Shown here piece after piece: positions 17,098-25,437 of a stretch of 64,000 nucleotides of DNA (position 1 is its first letter; each line of letters starts with the position of its first letter). Under the pieces are notes generated by a model. It was not told the origin of the DNA. It saw only the letters and a list, made by a program, of their open reading frames with translations, and ran no database searches. This stretch comes from Rummeliibacillus pycnus_B (GTDB taxonomy: Bacteria; Bacillota; Bacilli; Bacillales_A; Planococcaceae), in the NCBI RefSeq assembly GCF_050459865.1, contig NZ_JBCMNM010000077.1, positions 62,001-126,000 on the forward strand, in the 5' to 3' direction. A program made the position numbers and the translations under genes.

Positions 17098-17655
17098 ATG
17101 GTAGGAACGGTTTTAGTGTTTTTATTTATTGCACAAATATTAAGCTTTTACTTCATCATTTTACTTTATACGAAAATTTCTAGACTAAAAGATATTGAAA
17201 AAAGTCAAGAACGTTTAAAGGATGAAATGGATAATGCAGTTGGTGCTTATTTAGCAGAAATGCGTGATGAAAATAATCGTTTAATCAAAGAATTAACAAT
17301 GATGAATAAAAATAGAAAAAATGATGAAAATGAGAGTAAGCTTACTATAGAAAAGAATGAAAAAATAGAAAGCGTACTATCTTCTGAAAAAGAAGAAGTT
17401 GCAACAACTTTTAATATGCCGAGACATGTCGTAGCTAAGGCATATCAAAATAATTCTACTCCGACAGCTTCTACAACCGTACAAAAGGTATCCTTTAAAG
17501 ACGAAATGGATCAAGTAGTTCATCCAGAAAAGAAATTAACAATGGAGGAACAAATCCAAGAATTGTATCAAAATGGAAAAACTATTGATGAAATTGCAAG
17601 AATGCTGCAAAAAGGAAAAACAGAAATTGAATTATTACTGAAATTCCAACACTAA
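17098..17655 (+). CDS. swrB: SwrB/YlxL-like membrane-anchored swarming motility protein
   Basis: A 185-residue protein with an N-terminal membrane helix (residues about 3-23), a long charged coiled-coil region (about 30-110), a low-complexity linker and a C-terminal helical motif LTMEEQIQELYQNGKTIDEIARML followed by GKTEIELLLKFQ. This is the layout of B. subtilis SwrB, which lies directly after sigD and promotes activation of the FliP-dependent export apparatus and swarming. Overall sequence similarity in this family is low, so the assignment rests mainly on topology, C-terminal motif and position. The RBS is a weak GGATAGGAG just upstream. It is the last motility gene in the window. Confidence 0.75.
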   Translation: MVGTVLVFLFIAQILSFYFIILLYTKISRLKDIEKSQERLKDEMDNAVGAYLAEMRDENNRLIKELTMMNKNRKNDENESKLTIEKNEKIESVLSSEKEEVATTFNMPRHVVAKAYQNNSTPTASTTVQKVSFKDEMDQVVHPEKKLTMEEQIQELYQNGKTIDEIARMLQKGKTEIELLLKFQH

Positions 17656-17660
17656 AAAGG

Positions 17661-17689
17661 TTGCAGAGGACAAGACGGTGTGATATATT
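17661..17689 (+). promoter_or_regulatory. Promoter of rpsB
   Basis: TTGCAG (17661-17666), 17-base spacer, TATATT (17684-17689), with an extended TG at 17681-17682. The start would be near 17696, giving a leader of about 110 bases before rpsB. The -35 matches the consensus at only three positions, but the extended -10 compensates. Confidence 0.5.
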
Positions 17690-17726
17690 ATCAATTGGTG
17701 TTACATTACACACGTATTCTGATGCA

Positions 17727-17757
17727 AGGAGAAGGTGCTCATATTTGAGTTGCTCCT
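17727..17757 (+). promoter_or_regulatory. Hairpin in the rpsB leader
   Basis: AGGAG (17727-17731) pairs with CTCCT (17753-17757), and an inner CTCA/TGAG stem closes a TATT loop. It lies within the inferred 5' leader of rpsB, about 50 bases before the start codon. Leaders of ribosomal protein genes often carry autoregulatory structures, but no known S2 motif was recognised, so the function is open. Confidence 0.35.
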
Positions 17758-17807
17758 ACAGATGATGAATACGGAGGGCAAAAAAACCATATCAGGAGGA
17801 AATACAC

Positions 17808-18530
17808 ATGTCAGTAATTTCAATGAAACAATTACTAGAAGCTGGTGTACATTTCGGTCACCAAACTCGCCGTTGGAACCCAAAAATGAAAAAATTCATT
17901 TTTGTTGAACGTAACGGTATCTACATTATCGATTTACAAAAAACAGTTAAAAAATTAGAAGAAGCTTACGACTTCATGCGCCAAGTTGGCCAAGATGGTG
18001 GTAAAGTTCTTTTTGTTGGTACTAAAAAACAAGCTCAAGAAGCTATTAAAGATGAAGCTGAACGTTCAGGTAACTACTACATCAACCAACGTTGGTTAGG
18101 TGGTACTCTTACAAACTTCGGTACTATTCAAAAACGTGTAAAACGTATGAAAGATATCGAAAGAATGGAAGAAGATGGAACTTTTGAAGTTCTACCTAAA
18201 AAAGAAGTTGTTCAACTTAAAAAACAACACGAACGTCTTGTTAAATTCTTAGGCGGTATCCGTGATATGCATGATCTACCAGACGTAATGTTCGTAGTAG
18301 ACCCACGCAAAGAACGTATTGCTGTAGCAGAAGCTCGCAAACTAAACATTCCTTTAGTAGCAATGGTTGATACTAACTGTGATCCTGACGAAATCGATTA
18401 CGTTATTCCTTCAAATGATGACGCAATCCGCGCAGTTAAATTAATCACTGCAAAAATGGCTGATGCTTTAATCGAATCTAAACAAGGTGAAGAAGAAGCA
18501 GTTCCAGCTGAAGAGGTTGCAGCTGAGTAA
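17808..18530 (+). CDS. rpsB: 30S ribosomal protein S2
   Basis: A 240-residue S2 protein. It starts with SVISMKQLLEAGVHFGHQTR, the conserved S2 N-terminus, and contains NQRWLGGTLTNF and the VVDPRKE and MVDTNCDPDEIDYVIPSNDDA segments. The last 15 residues are acidic. Codon use is strongly biased to highly expressed codons. A near-ideal AGGAGGA site precedes the ATG. Partner of the adjacent tsf gene in the standard bacterial rpsB-tsf order. Confidence 0.98.
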   Translation: MSVISMKQLLEAGVHFGHQTRRWNPKMKKFIFVERNGIYIIDLQKTVKKLEEAYDFMRQVGQDGGKVLFVGTKKQAQEAIKDEAERSGNYYINQRWLGGTLTNFGTIQKRVKRMKDIERMEEDGTFEVLPKKEVVQLKKQHERLVKFLGGIRDMHDLPDVMFVVDPRKERIAVAEARKLNIPLVAMVDTNCDPDEIDYVIPSNDDAIRAVKLITAKMADALIESKQGEEEAVPAEEVAAE

Positions 18531-18546
18531 TTTCTGATTAGAAAAC

Positions 18547-18584
18547 AGGTGATAAGCGGCTAAACCCTCTTATCACCTTTTTTT
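18547..18584 (+). terminator. Intrinsic terminator between rpsB and tsf
   Basis: A 10-bp perfect stem (AGGTGATAAG / CTTATCACCT) with a 12-base loop, followed by seven Ts. No convincing separate tsf promoter lies downstream, so it may act as a partial terminator that lowers tsf relative to rpsB. Confidence 0.85.
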
Positions 18585-18629
18585 GAGAATAATAATAATT
18601 TCATATGATTTTATAAGGAGGAACTATCA

Positions 18630-19517
18630 ATGGCAGAAGTAACTGCAAAAATGGTTAAAGAATTACGTGAAAAAACTGGTGCTGGTATGATGGATTGTAA
18701 GAAAGCATTAGTACAAGTTGATGGAGATATGGAAGCAGCAATCGATTTCCTACGTGAAAAAGGTTTATCATCTGCTGCTAAAAAAGCAGACCGTGTAGCT
18801 GCTGAAGGTACTACTTCTATTGAAGTTAAAGGTAATGACGCTGTACTTCTAGAAGTTAATGCTGAAACTGACTTCGTTGCTAAAAACGAAGGATTCAAAA
18901 CTTTAGTTAAAGAATTAGCTGATCACTTATTAGCTGTTAAACCAGCAACAGTTGAAGATGCTTTAGAAACTACTATGGAAAACGGTGCGAAAGTTGCTGA
19001 CCATATTTCTTCAGCAATCGCTACAATTGGTGAAAAAATCACTCTTCGTCGTTTTACAGTAGCTACTAAAACTGATGCAGATGCATTCGGTGCTTACCTA
19101 CACATGGGTGGACGCATTGGTGTATTAGCAGTAGTTGAAGGTACAACTGATGAATCTGCAGCTAAAGACGTTGCAATGCACATTGCTGCATTAAATCCTA
19201 AATATATTGCACATGACCAAGTTTCTGAAGAAGAAACTGCTCACGAACGCAAAATATTAACTGAACAAGCTCTTAACGAAGGTAAACCAGAAAACATCGT
19301 TGCTAAAATGGTTGAAGGTCGTTTACGTAAATACTTCGAAGAAATCTGTGTTCTTGATCAAGCATTTGTTAAAAACCCAGACCAAAAAGTTGGCGATTTT
19401 GTAAAATCTGTTGGAGGTACTTTAACTTCATTCGTACGTTACGAAGTTGGTGAAGGTATCGAAAAACGTGAAGATAACTTCGCTGAAGAAGTAATGAGCC
19501 AAGTTAAAGGTAACTAA
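18630..19517 (+). CDS. tsf: Translation elongation factor Ts
   Basis: A 295-residue EF-Ts. The N-terminal UBA-like domain VKELREKTGAGMMDCKKAL and the core motif NAETDFVAKNEGF are both present, as is HIAALNPKYI in the C-terminal core. It is the nucleotide exchange factor for EF-Tu. TAAGGAGGA precedes the ATG at 18630. Codon bias is as strong as in rpsB. A terminator follows. Confidence 0.98.
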   Translation: MAEVTAKMVKELREKTGAGMMDCKKALVQVDGDMEAAIDFLREKGLSSAAKKADRVAAEGTTSIEVKGNDAVLLEVNAETDFVAKNEGFKTLVKELADHLLAVKPATVEDALETTMENGAKVADHISSAIATIGEKITLRRFTVATKTDADAFGAYLHMGGRIGVLAVVEGTTDESAAKDVAMHIAALNPKYIAHDQVSEEETAHERKILTEQALNEGKPENIVAKMVEGRLRKYFEEICVLDQAFVKNPDQKVGDFVKSVGGTLTSFVRYEVGEGIEKREDNFAEEVMSQVKGN

Positions 19518-19549
19518 TACTAATTTTATTAAATAATTACGTTAAAAGT

Positions 19550-19581
19550 AGGGAGCACAGCTTATCGTGTTCCCTCTTTTT
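19550..19581 (+). terminator. Intrinsic terminator after tsf
   Basis: A 9-bp stem (AGGGAGCAC / GTGTTCCCT, one G-U pair), loop of 8, then CTTTTT. Confidence 0.8.
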
Positions 19582-19748
19582 AAAGATAAGGCTTTGTTAT
19601 ATGACATGTTGATATTTTTTTGCATTATACTAGAGCGTAAGGTGGCAACTCCTAGGGAAAGCCATTTGAGTGTAGCGCAACTTATGAAACGTCAACAGGA
19701 TCAACAGGATTATCAAAACCAAAGAAAAAAAGCATGATGGAGGTTCCA
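19582..19748 (+). other. pyrH upstream region with a possible 17-codon leader ORF
   Basis: A 167-base gap. A TATACT box lies at 19626-19631, but no well-spaced -35 accompanies it. A 17-codon ORF (ATG 19684 to TGA 19735-19737) ends two bases before the pyrH GGAGG and contains a tandem 9-base repeat CAACAGGAT (19693-19710), giving a peptide rich in Gln, Asp, Lys and Arg. It has no clear RBS, so it may be chance. No known attenuator was recognised. Confidence 0.3.
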
Positions 19749-20474
19749 ATGAGTATGCCACAGTACAAAAGAGTAGTCATTAAACTAAGTGGAGAAGCAC
19801 TTGCTGGAGAAGAAGGCTTTGGCTTATCACCTAAAATTGTTAAATCAGTAGCAGAACAAGTAAAAGAGGTTATTGATCTAGGGGTTGAAGTTGCCCTAGT
19901 AGTCGGTGGCGGTAACATTTGGAGAGGGAAAATTGGTGCTGAAATGGGCATGGAACGTGCAAATGCTGATTACATGGGTATGCTAGCAACTGTTATGAAT
20001 GCATTAGCACTTCAAGACTCACTCGAAAATCTTGGTGTTCCAACACGTGTTCAGTCATCTATTGTTATGACACAAGTAGCAGAACCTTATATCCGTAGAA
20101 AAGCTGTTCGCCACTTAGAGAAAAAACGTGTTGTTATTTTTGCTGCTGGAACAGGTAACCCATATTTCTCTACAGACACAACAGCAGCTTTACGTGCAGC
20201 TGAAATCAATGCAGATGTCATTTTAATGGCTAAAAATAACGTAGATGGCGTATACTCTGCAGATCCAAAAACAAATGCAGATGCAGTAAAATATGATAAT
20301 CTAACATACTTAGAAGTAATTCAACAAGGATTGCAAGTAATGGACTCAACAGCATCCACTTTATGTATGGATAATGATATTCCATTAATCGTGTTCTCTA
20401 TTACTGAGAATGGTAATATTAAACGCGCAGTTTTAGGTGAAACAATCGGAACAGTAGTTAGGAGGAATTCATAA
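19749..20474 (+). CDS. pyrH: UMP kinase PyrH
   Basis: A 241-residue amino-acid-kinase-fold UMP kinase (UMP to UDP with ATP). It shows KLSGEALAGEEGFG near the N-terminus, VVGGGNIWRG, GTGNPYFSTDTTAALRA and the DPKTNADA loop. GGAGG at 19739-19743 supports the ATG at 19749; an in-frame ATG at 19734 lies before this RBS. It shares one base with the start of frr, so the two are coupled. Confidence 0.97.
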   Translation: MSMPQYKRVVIKLSGEALAGEEGFGLSPKIVKSVAEQVKEVIDLGVEVALVVGGGNIWRGKIGAEMGMERANADYMGMLATVMNALALQDSLENLGVPTRVQSSIVMTQVAEPYIRRKAVRHLEKKRVVIFAAGTGNPYFSTDTTAALRAAEINADVILMAKNNVDGVYSADPKTNADAVKYDNLTYLEVIQQGLQVMDSTASTLCMDNDIPLIVFSITENGNIKRAVLGETIGTVVRRNS

Positions 20475-21031
20475 TGTCAAAAGAAGTTATGGTAAAAGCT
20501 GAAGAAAAAATGACAAAATCGATTCAAGCATTTACTCGTGCATTAGCAACTATACGTGCAGGTCGTGCAAATGCTTCATTATTAGATCATGTAAATGTTG
20601 ATTATTATGGTGCACAAACACCTATTAATCAATTAGCTGGTGTATCAATTCCTGAAGCACGACTATTGGTTATTCAACCTTATGATAAAACAGTTCTTGG
20701 TGATATTGAAAAAGCATTATTAAAATCAGATATTGGTATTACACCAACAAATGATGGTAATGTTATTCGTTTGACAATTCCCGCATTAACAGAGGAACGT
20801 CGTAAAGAACTAGTTAAACAGGTTAAAAAAGAAGCGGAAGAAGCGAAGGTAGTAGTTCGTAATGTTCGCCGTGACGCTAATGATGAATTTAAAAAATTAG
20901 AAAAAACTGGCGAAATTACAGAAGATGATTTACGTGGTTTCTCAGATGATATTCAAAAACTTACAGATGCAAATATTGTGAAAGTTGATCAAATTGCAAA
21001 AGAAAAAGAAAATGAGATTATGTCTGTTTAA
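20474..21031 (+). CDS. frr: Ribosome recycling factor
   Basis: A 185-residue RRF. It contains the family segments IRAGRANASLLDHV, YYGAQTPINQLA, IQPYDK, and IPALTEERRKELVKQ, which form the three-helix bundle and its hinge. RRF with EF-G splits post-termination ribosomes. TAGGAGGAATTCATAATG places a strong RBS inside the end of pyrH. After its stop comes a 318-base gap with a repeat and a terminator. Confidence 0.98.
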   Translation: MSKEVMVKAEEKMTKSIQAFTRALATIRAGRANASLLDHVNVDYYGAQTPINQLAGVSIPEARLLVIQPYDKTVLGDIEKALLKSDIGITPTNDGNVIRLTIPALTEERRKELVKQVKKEAEEAKVVVRNVRRDANDEFKKLEKTGEITEDDLRGFSDDIQKLTDANIVKVDQIAKEKENEIMSV

Positions 21032-21232
21032 TTTTTTAGCAAAAGTCGACATCTTAATAGGTTGAGCAATAATTGCAGAATTTGTCTGTATTCAGTAAGT
21101 TTCTATAAACTCGCTGAAAGAAGTTAAAACCTCCGGCGGATGTCACAAATTTTGAATTGTGCAAGCACAATTCAAAATTTGGACGCAATTAAGTCGAGGT
21201 AAAATTGATTATTTAGAACCTTGTGTTTTTTT
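21032..21232 (+). repeat. Palindromic intergenic element after frr (probable dispersed repeat)
   Basis: A non-coding stretch centred on a perfect 17-bp inverted repeat (21146-21162 with 21165-21181, two bases between the arms). The palindrome is flanked by AACCTCCGGCGGATGTC on the left and GACGCAATTAAGTCGAGGT on the right, which themselves contain ACCTC/GAGGT arms. No reading frame. Its GC-rich flanks and symmetry differ from the surrounding AT-rich spacers and look like a REP- or MITE-like unit, but no second copy is in this window, so dispersal is inferred. Confidence 0.55.
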
Positions 21233-21265
21233 AGACGTCCTATAAGTACAGGGACGTCTTTTTTT
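21233..21265 (+). terminator. Intrinsic terminator after frr
   Basis: AGACGTCC (21233-21240) pairs with GGACGTCT (21252-21259), followed by seven Ts. Confidence 0.85.
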
Positions 21266-21300
21266 GTTAAGAATAAGGAAAATAATTCGCATTTTTGATA

Positions 21301-21309
21301 TGATAGAAT
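21301..21309 (+). promoter_or_regulatory. Extended -10 promoter of the uppS operon
   Basis: TG-A-TAGAAT (extended TG at 21301-21302, -10 at 21304-21309), 41 bases before the uppS start and after the terminator. No clear -35. Start expected near 21316. Confidence 0.45.
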
Positions 21310-21349
21310 TAGTATACGTTCCGATTTGTAAGTTAGTGGAGGATTCTAA

Positions 21350-22135
21350 ATGTTAAACAAACTCGTATGGGGAAAATCAGATAAACAACGTCAAGATTTA
21401 CAGGAACGAATTTCAGAGATTTCTAATGAACAAGTGCCTGCCCATATTGCAATAATTATGGATGGTAACGGTAGATGGGCGAAAAAACGTGCACTACCTC
21501 GTGTTGCTGGACATCATGAAGGAATGAAAAACGTTCGTAAAATTACACGAGCTGCAAATGCAATCGGAGTAAAAGCCATTACGTTATATGCTTTTTCAAC
21601 AGAAAACTGGAAACGTCCAAGAAAAGAAGTAGAATTTTTGATGCGTTTACCTGAAGAATTTTTAGGTTCATTTTTACCTGAGTTAATGGAGCTAAATATT
21701 CGCATCAAGATGATTGGCGAAATGGATGTATTGCCTGGTCATACACAGAGAGCTGTTCAAAATGCGATGGATCGAACAAAAGACAATACAGGAATGGTTC
21801 TTAACTTTGCACTGAATTATGGTAGTCGCACTGAATTAGCAATTGCAATGCAAAGAATAGCCAACCAAATTAAAGTGGGAGAATTAGATGTATCAGATAT
21901 AACTGAAGAGCGTATTTCTTCAGAACTTATGACTGCTAATTTACCTGATCCAGATTTATTAATTCGCACGAGTGGAGAAATTCGTTTAAGCAATTTTATG
22001 TTGTGGCAACTTGCTTACACAGAATTTTGGTTTACGGAAATCCTATGGCCAGACTTTGACGAACATGCCTTTTTTGATGCTATCAAAGATTATCAAAAAC
22101 GCAATCGCCGTTATGGTGGATTGAAAGGAGAATAG
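21350..22135 (+). CDS. uppS: Undecaprenyl diphosphate synthase (cis-prenyltransferase)
   Basis: A 261-residue UPP synthase. The catalytic Asp is D38 in IIMDGNGRWAKKR. The C-terminal substrate region DLLIRTSGE, RLSNFMLWQ and AYTEFWF is intact. It makes the C55 lipid carrier used for peptidoglycan and wall polymers. GTGGAGG precedes the ATG. First gene of a tight uppS-cdsA-dxr-rseP-proS run. Confidence 0.97.
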   Translation: MLNKLVWGKSDKQRQDLQERISEISNEQVPAHIAIIMDGNGRWAKKRALPRVAGHHEGMKNVRKITRAANAIGVKAITLYAFSTENWKRPRKEVEFLMRLPEEFLGSFLPELMELNIRIKMIGEMDVLPGHTQRAVQNAMDRTKDNTGMVLNFALNYGSRTELAIAMQRIANQIKVGELDVSDITEERISSELMTANLPDPDLLIRTSGEIRLSNFMLWQLAYTEFWFTEILWPDFDEHAFFDAIKDYQKRNRRYGGLKGE

Positions 22136-22141
22136 GGAAAA

Positions 22142-22936
22142 GTGAAGCAGCGTATTATTACGGCTATAATTGCCGCTGCACTGTTTATACCATTCGTCAT
22201 CTATGGTCAATTACCATTTACCATTTTGATTTACGCAATGGCAGCAGTAGGTTTATATGAAATATTGAAAATGAGAACAATCTCGTTGTTCTCAGTACCA
22301 GGAATCATTGCATTATTTACCTTGTTTATCATATTAATGCCTGATGACTGGGCAAATACTGTGCATGAAGTTACAAACTATTCAAAGATTGAATATGTAT
22401 TCATCGCAACTATTTTATTGCTAATTTATACTGTACTGGTAAAAAATAAATTTACATTCGATGATGTAGGCTTTTTATTAGCAAGTGCTATGTATGTTGG
22501 AATTGGATTCCACTTCTTTATTACAACGCGAGCAGAAGGATTAGCATATGTTGTCTATGCATTGGTTATTGTATGGACTACGGATTCAGGAGCATACTTC
22601 ATTGGTAGAAAGCTTGGCAAAAATAAACTTTGGCCAGAAATTTCTCCAAATAAAACAATAGAAGGTTTTGTTGGGGGAATCGTTGTAGCAATTATTTCCG
22701 CAATTATTTTCCAATTAATTGCGGAAATAGATAAATCTTATGTGACATTAATTATTGTAACGATTGTAGCTTCTGTATTTGGTCAATTAGGTGATTTAGT
22801 AGAATCGGCAATTAAACGTCATTATGGTGTAAAGGATTCAGGGAAAATACTACCCGGGCATGGTGGGATATTAGACCGCTTTGATAGTCTATTATTCGTT
22901 TTACCATTACTTTATTTCTTGCACTTCATAGGATAA
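22142..22936 (+). CDS. cdsA: Phosphatidate cytidylyltransferase (CDP-diglyceride synthase)
   Basis: A 264-residue polytopic membrane enzyme with about seven hydrophobic helices. The C-terminal CDS signature is visible in pieces: SPNKTIEGFVGG, GDLVESAIKRHYGVKDSG and PGHGGILDRFDS. It converts phosphatidic acid and CTP to CDP-diacylglycerol, the substrate of PgsA encoded near the right end of this window. Start GTG at 22142, with GGAG at 22127-22130 and AGGG at 22134-22137 upstream, six bases after uppS. Confidence 0.95.
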   Translation: MKQRIITAIIAAALFIPFVIYGQLPFTILIYAMAAVGLYEILKMRTISLFSVPGIIALFTLFIILMPDDWANTVHEVTNYSKIEYVFIATILLLIYTVLVKNKFTFDDVGFLLASAMYVGIGFHFFITTRAEGLAYVVYALVIVWTTDSGAYFIGRKLGKNKLWPEISPNKTIEGFVGGIVVAIISAIIFQLIAEIDKSYVTLIIVTIVASVFGQLGDLVESAIKRHYGVKDSGKILPGHGGILDRFDSLLFVLPLLYFLHFIG

Positions 22937-22950
22937 GGGAGATCTTTTAA

Positions 22951-24096
22951 ATGAAATCAATTAGCTTATTAGGAGCAACTGGCTCCATTGGCTTGCAAAC
23001 ACTAGATATTGTAAGAGACCATGCAGATGAGTTTGAAATCGTTGCATTTGCAGCAGGCAAAAACATTGAAAAAACAAAAGAAATTATTCGTACATTCAAT
23101 CCGAAATTAGTTTCTGTGCAATTAGAGGAAGATGCACAATCTCTTTCTAAAGAGTTTCCTCATATTGACTTTTCTTTTGGGCCAAAAGGTTTAGTAGACG
23201 TAGCTACTTTCTCAGATGCAAACGTTCTATTAAATGCAGTATTAGGAAGTATCGGTCTTGAAGCAACTTTAGCAGCTATACGTGAAAAAAAAGCCATTGC
23301 CATTGCCAATAAAGAAACGCTTGTAACTGCTGGCCACTTAGTAATGAGTGAAGCAAAAAAATACGGGGCACCTATTTTACCAGTAGATAGTGAACATTCA
23401 GCTCTTTGGCAATCCATGCAAGGGGAAAATCGTAAATCTATATCTCGCCTTATCCTTACTGCTTCAGGTGGTAGTTTCCGAGATCTAACACGTGAAGAAT
23501 TAGAAAATGTTACGATGAAAGAAGCTTTAAAGCATCCGAACTGGTCAATGGGAGCGAAAATTACTATTGATTCTGCTACCTTGATGAACAAAGGATTAGA
23601 AGTAATTGAAGCAGCTGTATTATATGACATGCCATATGACAAAATTGATGTATTGATCCATCGGGAAAGCATTATTCACTCAATGGTTGAATATCATGAT
23701 ACAAGTATAATGGCTCAATTAGGTACACCAGATATGCGAACACCAATTCAATATGCATTAAGCTATCCTGAGAGATTACCACGATCCACAGCTGAAAGAT
23801 TAGATTTAGCAAAAATCGGTCAATTGCATTTTGAGAATGTAGATCTAAAACGTTTTCGATGCTTAGATTTCGCATACCAAGCAGGCCGTATGGGTGGTAC
23901 AATTTTGACAGTTATGAATGCCGCAAATGAGGCAGCTGTTGGTGCATTTTTGCAAGAGAAAATTAAATTCCTTGAAATTGAAGACATTATCGAAAACATG
24001 ATGAACAATCATGTGAACATTCAACATCCAGATTTAGAAACTATTTTACATGTTGATAAAGAAACGAGAAAAACAGTTCAAACCATGATAAAATAG
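22951..24096 (+). CDS. dxr: 1-deoxy-D-xylulose-5-phosphate reductoisomerase
   Basis: A 381-residue DXR of the MEP isoprenoid pathway, giving MEP from DXP with NADPH. N-terminal NADPH motif LGATGSIGLQTLDIV, central IANKETLVTAG and PVDSEHSALWQ, catalytic loop LTASGGSFRD, HPNWSMGAKITIDSATLMNKG, and a C-terminal helical domain with NAANEAAVGAF. AAGGGAGAT precedes the ATG. Isoprenoid precursors feed the neighbouring uppS. Confidence 0.97.
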   Translation: MKSISLLGATGSIGLQTLDIVRDHADEFEIVAFAAGKNIEKTKEIIRTFNPKLVSVQLEEDAQSLSKEFPHIDFSFGPKGLVDVATFSDANVLLNAVLGSIGLEATLAAIREKKAIAIANKETLVTAGHLVMSEAKKYGAPILPVDSEHSALWQSMQGENRKSISRLILTASGGSFRDLTREELENVTMKEALKHPNWSMGAKITIDSATLMNKGLEVIEAAVLYDMPYDKIDVLIHRESIIHSMVEYHDTSIMAQLGTPDMRTPIQYALSYPERLPRSTAERLDLAKIGQLHFENVDLKRFRCLDFAYQAGRMGGTILTVMNAANEAAVGAFLQEKIKFLEIEDIIENMMNNHVNIQHPDLETILHVDKETRKTVQTMIK

Positions 24097-24137
24097 CAGT
24101 AGAAGTTATTTTACAAAGCTTGAGAAGGTGGGATTCC

Positions 24138-25397
24138 ATGCAATCAATCATTGCATTCATCGTAGTATTCGGTTCCATCGTATTTTTCCATGAACTAGGC
24201 CACTTTATTTTTGCTAAACGATCAGGTATATTAGTGCGTGAATTTGCAATTGGCTTTGGTCCTAAAATATTAGGAATCACTAAAGGCGAAACATTATATA
24301 CAGTTCGTTTATTGCCGATGGGTGGCTATGTCCGCATGGCAGGAGACGATGCAGATGTGGTTGAACTTCAACCAGGGTATCGAATTGGAATGCTATTGAA
24401 CGATCAAAACGAAGTAACGAAAATCGTTTTAAATCAAAACAAGCAGTTGCCAGACATGCTCTTTTTAGAAGTAGAAAAGGCAGATCTTCAAAAAGAATTA
24501 TGGGTTGAGGGTTATGATGAAGATGAAAAGCTTGTACGTTACAATATAGCGCGCAATGCGGTCATCGAAGAAAATGGTAGCGAATTGATTATTGCTCCTT
24601 ATGACCGTCAATTTAATTCTAAATCAGTGGGCAAACGAGCAATGACAATTTTTGCTGGTCCACTATTTAACTTTATCCTTTCAGTGATAATATTTATTGC
24701 TATCGCACTAATGACAGGTGTGCCAACATATGAACCAGTCATTGCAGGTGTTGTAAAAGATAGTCCAGCAGCTGTAGCAGGATTGGCAAAAGGTGATGTT
24801 GTCAAAGCAATTAATGGCAAGTCGATTGATAGTTGGCAAGAACTTTCAGATGCAATTCAAAACAGTCCTGAAAAAAAATTAACTTTAGATATTAATCGTG
24901 ATGGTAATCATGAAACACTAAATGTGACACCAACTAAAAAGACAATTGATGGACAAACAATTGGCCAAATTGGGGTTCAATATCAAAGTCCTGTAGAAAA
25001 AGGTCCATTAAAAGCAATTGCATTTGGATTTACAGAGACATTTCATTGGATCATTAAAATCTTTACAATTCTCGGATCATTAATTACAGGTGGATTTTCG
25101 ATTGATGCATTATCAGGCCCTGTAGGTATTTATAAAGCAACTGAAGAAGTGGCGAAATATGGTGCTGTTAACATTATGAACTGGGCAGCTGTTTTAAGTA
25201 TTAATTTAGGTATTATGAACTTACTACCTTTACCTGCTTTAGACGGAGGTCGTTTATTATTCTTCGGATTCGAAGCTGTTCGTGGTAAACCAGTTGATCG
25301 TCAAAAAGAAGGAATGGTTCATTTCGTTGGGATTGTATTATTAATGATTCTCATGATTGCAGTAACTTGGAATGATATACAACGGTTCTTCTTTTAA
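24138..25397 (+). CDS. rseP: Site-2 intramembrane zinc metalloprotease RseP (RasP)
   Basis: A 419-residue membrane protease. Zinc motif HELGH is at residues 18-22 in the first membrane helix, a PDZ domain at about 195-275, and the third zinc ligand region NLLPLPALDGGRL lies in a C-terminal helix. In B. subtilis RasP cleaves anti-sigma factors such as RsiW and remnant signal peptides. The ATG at 24138 has AGAAGGTGGGA upstream; an in-frame TTG at 24120 precedes this RBS and is rejected. Length matches RasP. Confidence 0.95.
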   Translation: MQSIIAFIVVFGSIVFFHELGHFIFAKRSGILVREFAIGFGPKILGITKGETLYTVRLLPMGGYVRMAGDDADVVELQPGYRIGMLLNDQNEVTKIVLNQNKQLPDMLFLEVEKADLQKELWVEGYDEDEKLVRYNIARNAVIEENGSELIIAPYDRQFNSKSVGKRAMTIFAGPLFNFILSVIIFIAIALMTGVPTYEPVIAGVVKDSPAAVAGLAKGDVVKAINGKSIDSWQELSDAIQNSPEKKLTLDINRDGNHETLNVTPTKKTIDGQTIGQIGVQYQSPVEKGPLKAIAFGFTETFHWIIKIFTILGSLITGGFSIDALSGPVGIYKATEEVAKYGAVNIMNWAAVLSINLGIMNLLPLPALDGGRLLFFGFEAVRGKPVDRQKEGMVHFVGIVLLMILMIAVTWNDIQRFFF

Positions 25398-25437
25398 TGT
25401 ACACTAATTAAACATAGCTCAAAGTGAGGTTTTTTTG

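Noticed and set aside
18583..18609. TTGAGA-N15-TATGAT as a possible tsf promoter
   Set aside because: The spacer is too short, and transcription would start at the tsf ribosome binding site, leaving almost no leader. Read-through of the rpsB terminator is simpler.
23160..23672. 170-codon open frame on the - strand within dxr
   Set aside because: It lies fully antisense to a complete, well-conserved dxr, has no recognisable protein features and low-complexity composition; it is a shadow of the dxr codon pattern.
25398..25437. T-box leader before proS
   Set aside because: Only 40 bases separate rseP and proS, and no T-box sequence is present.
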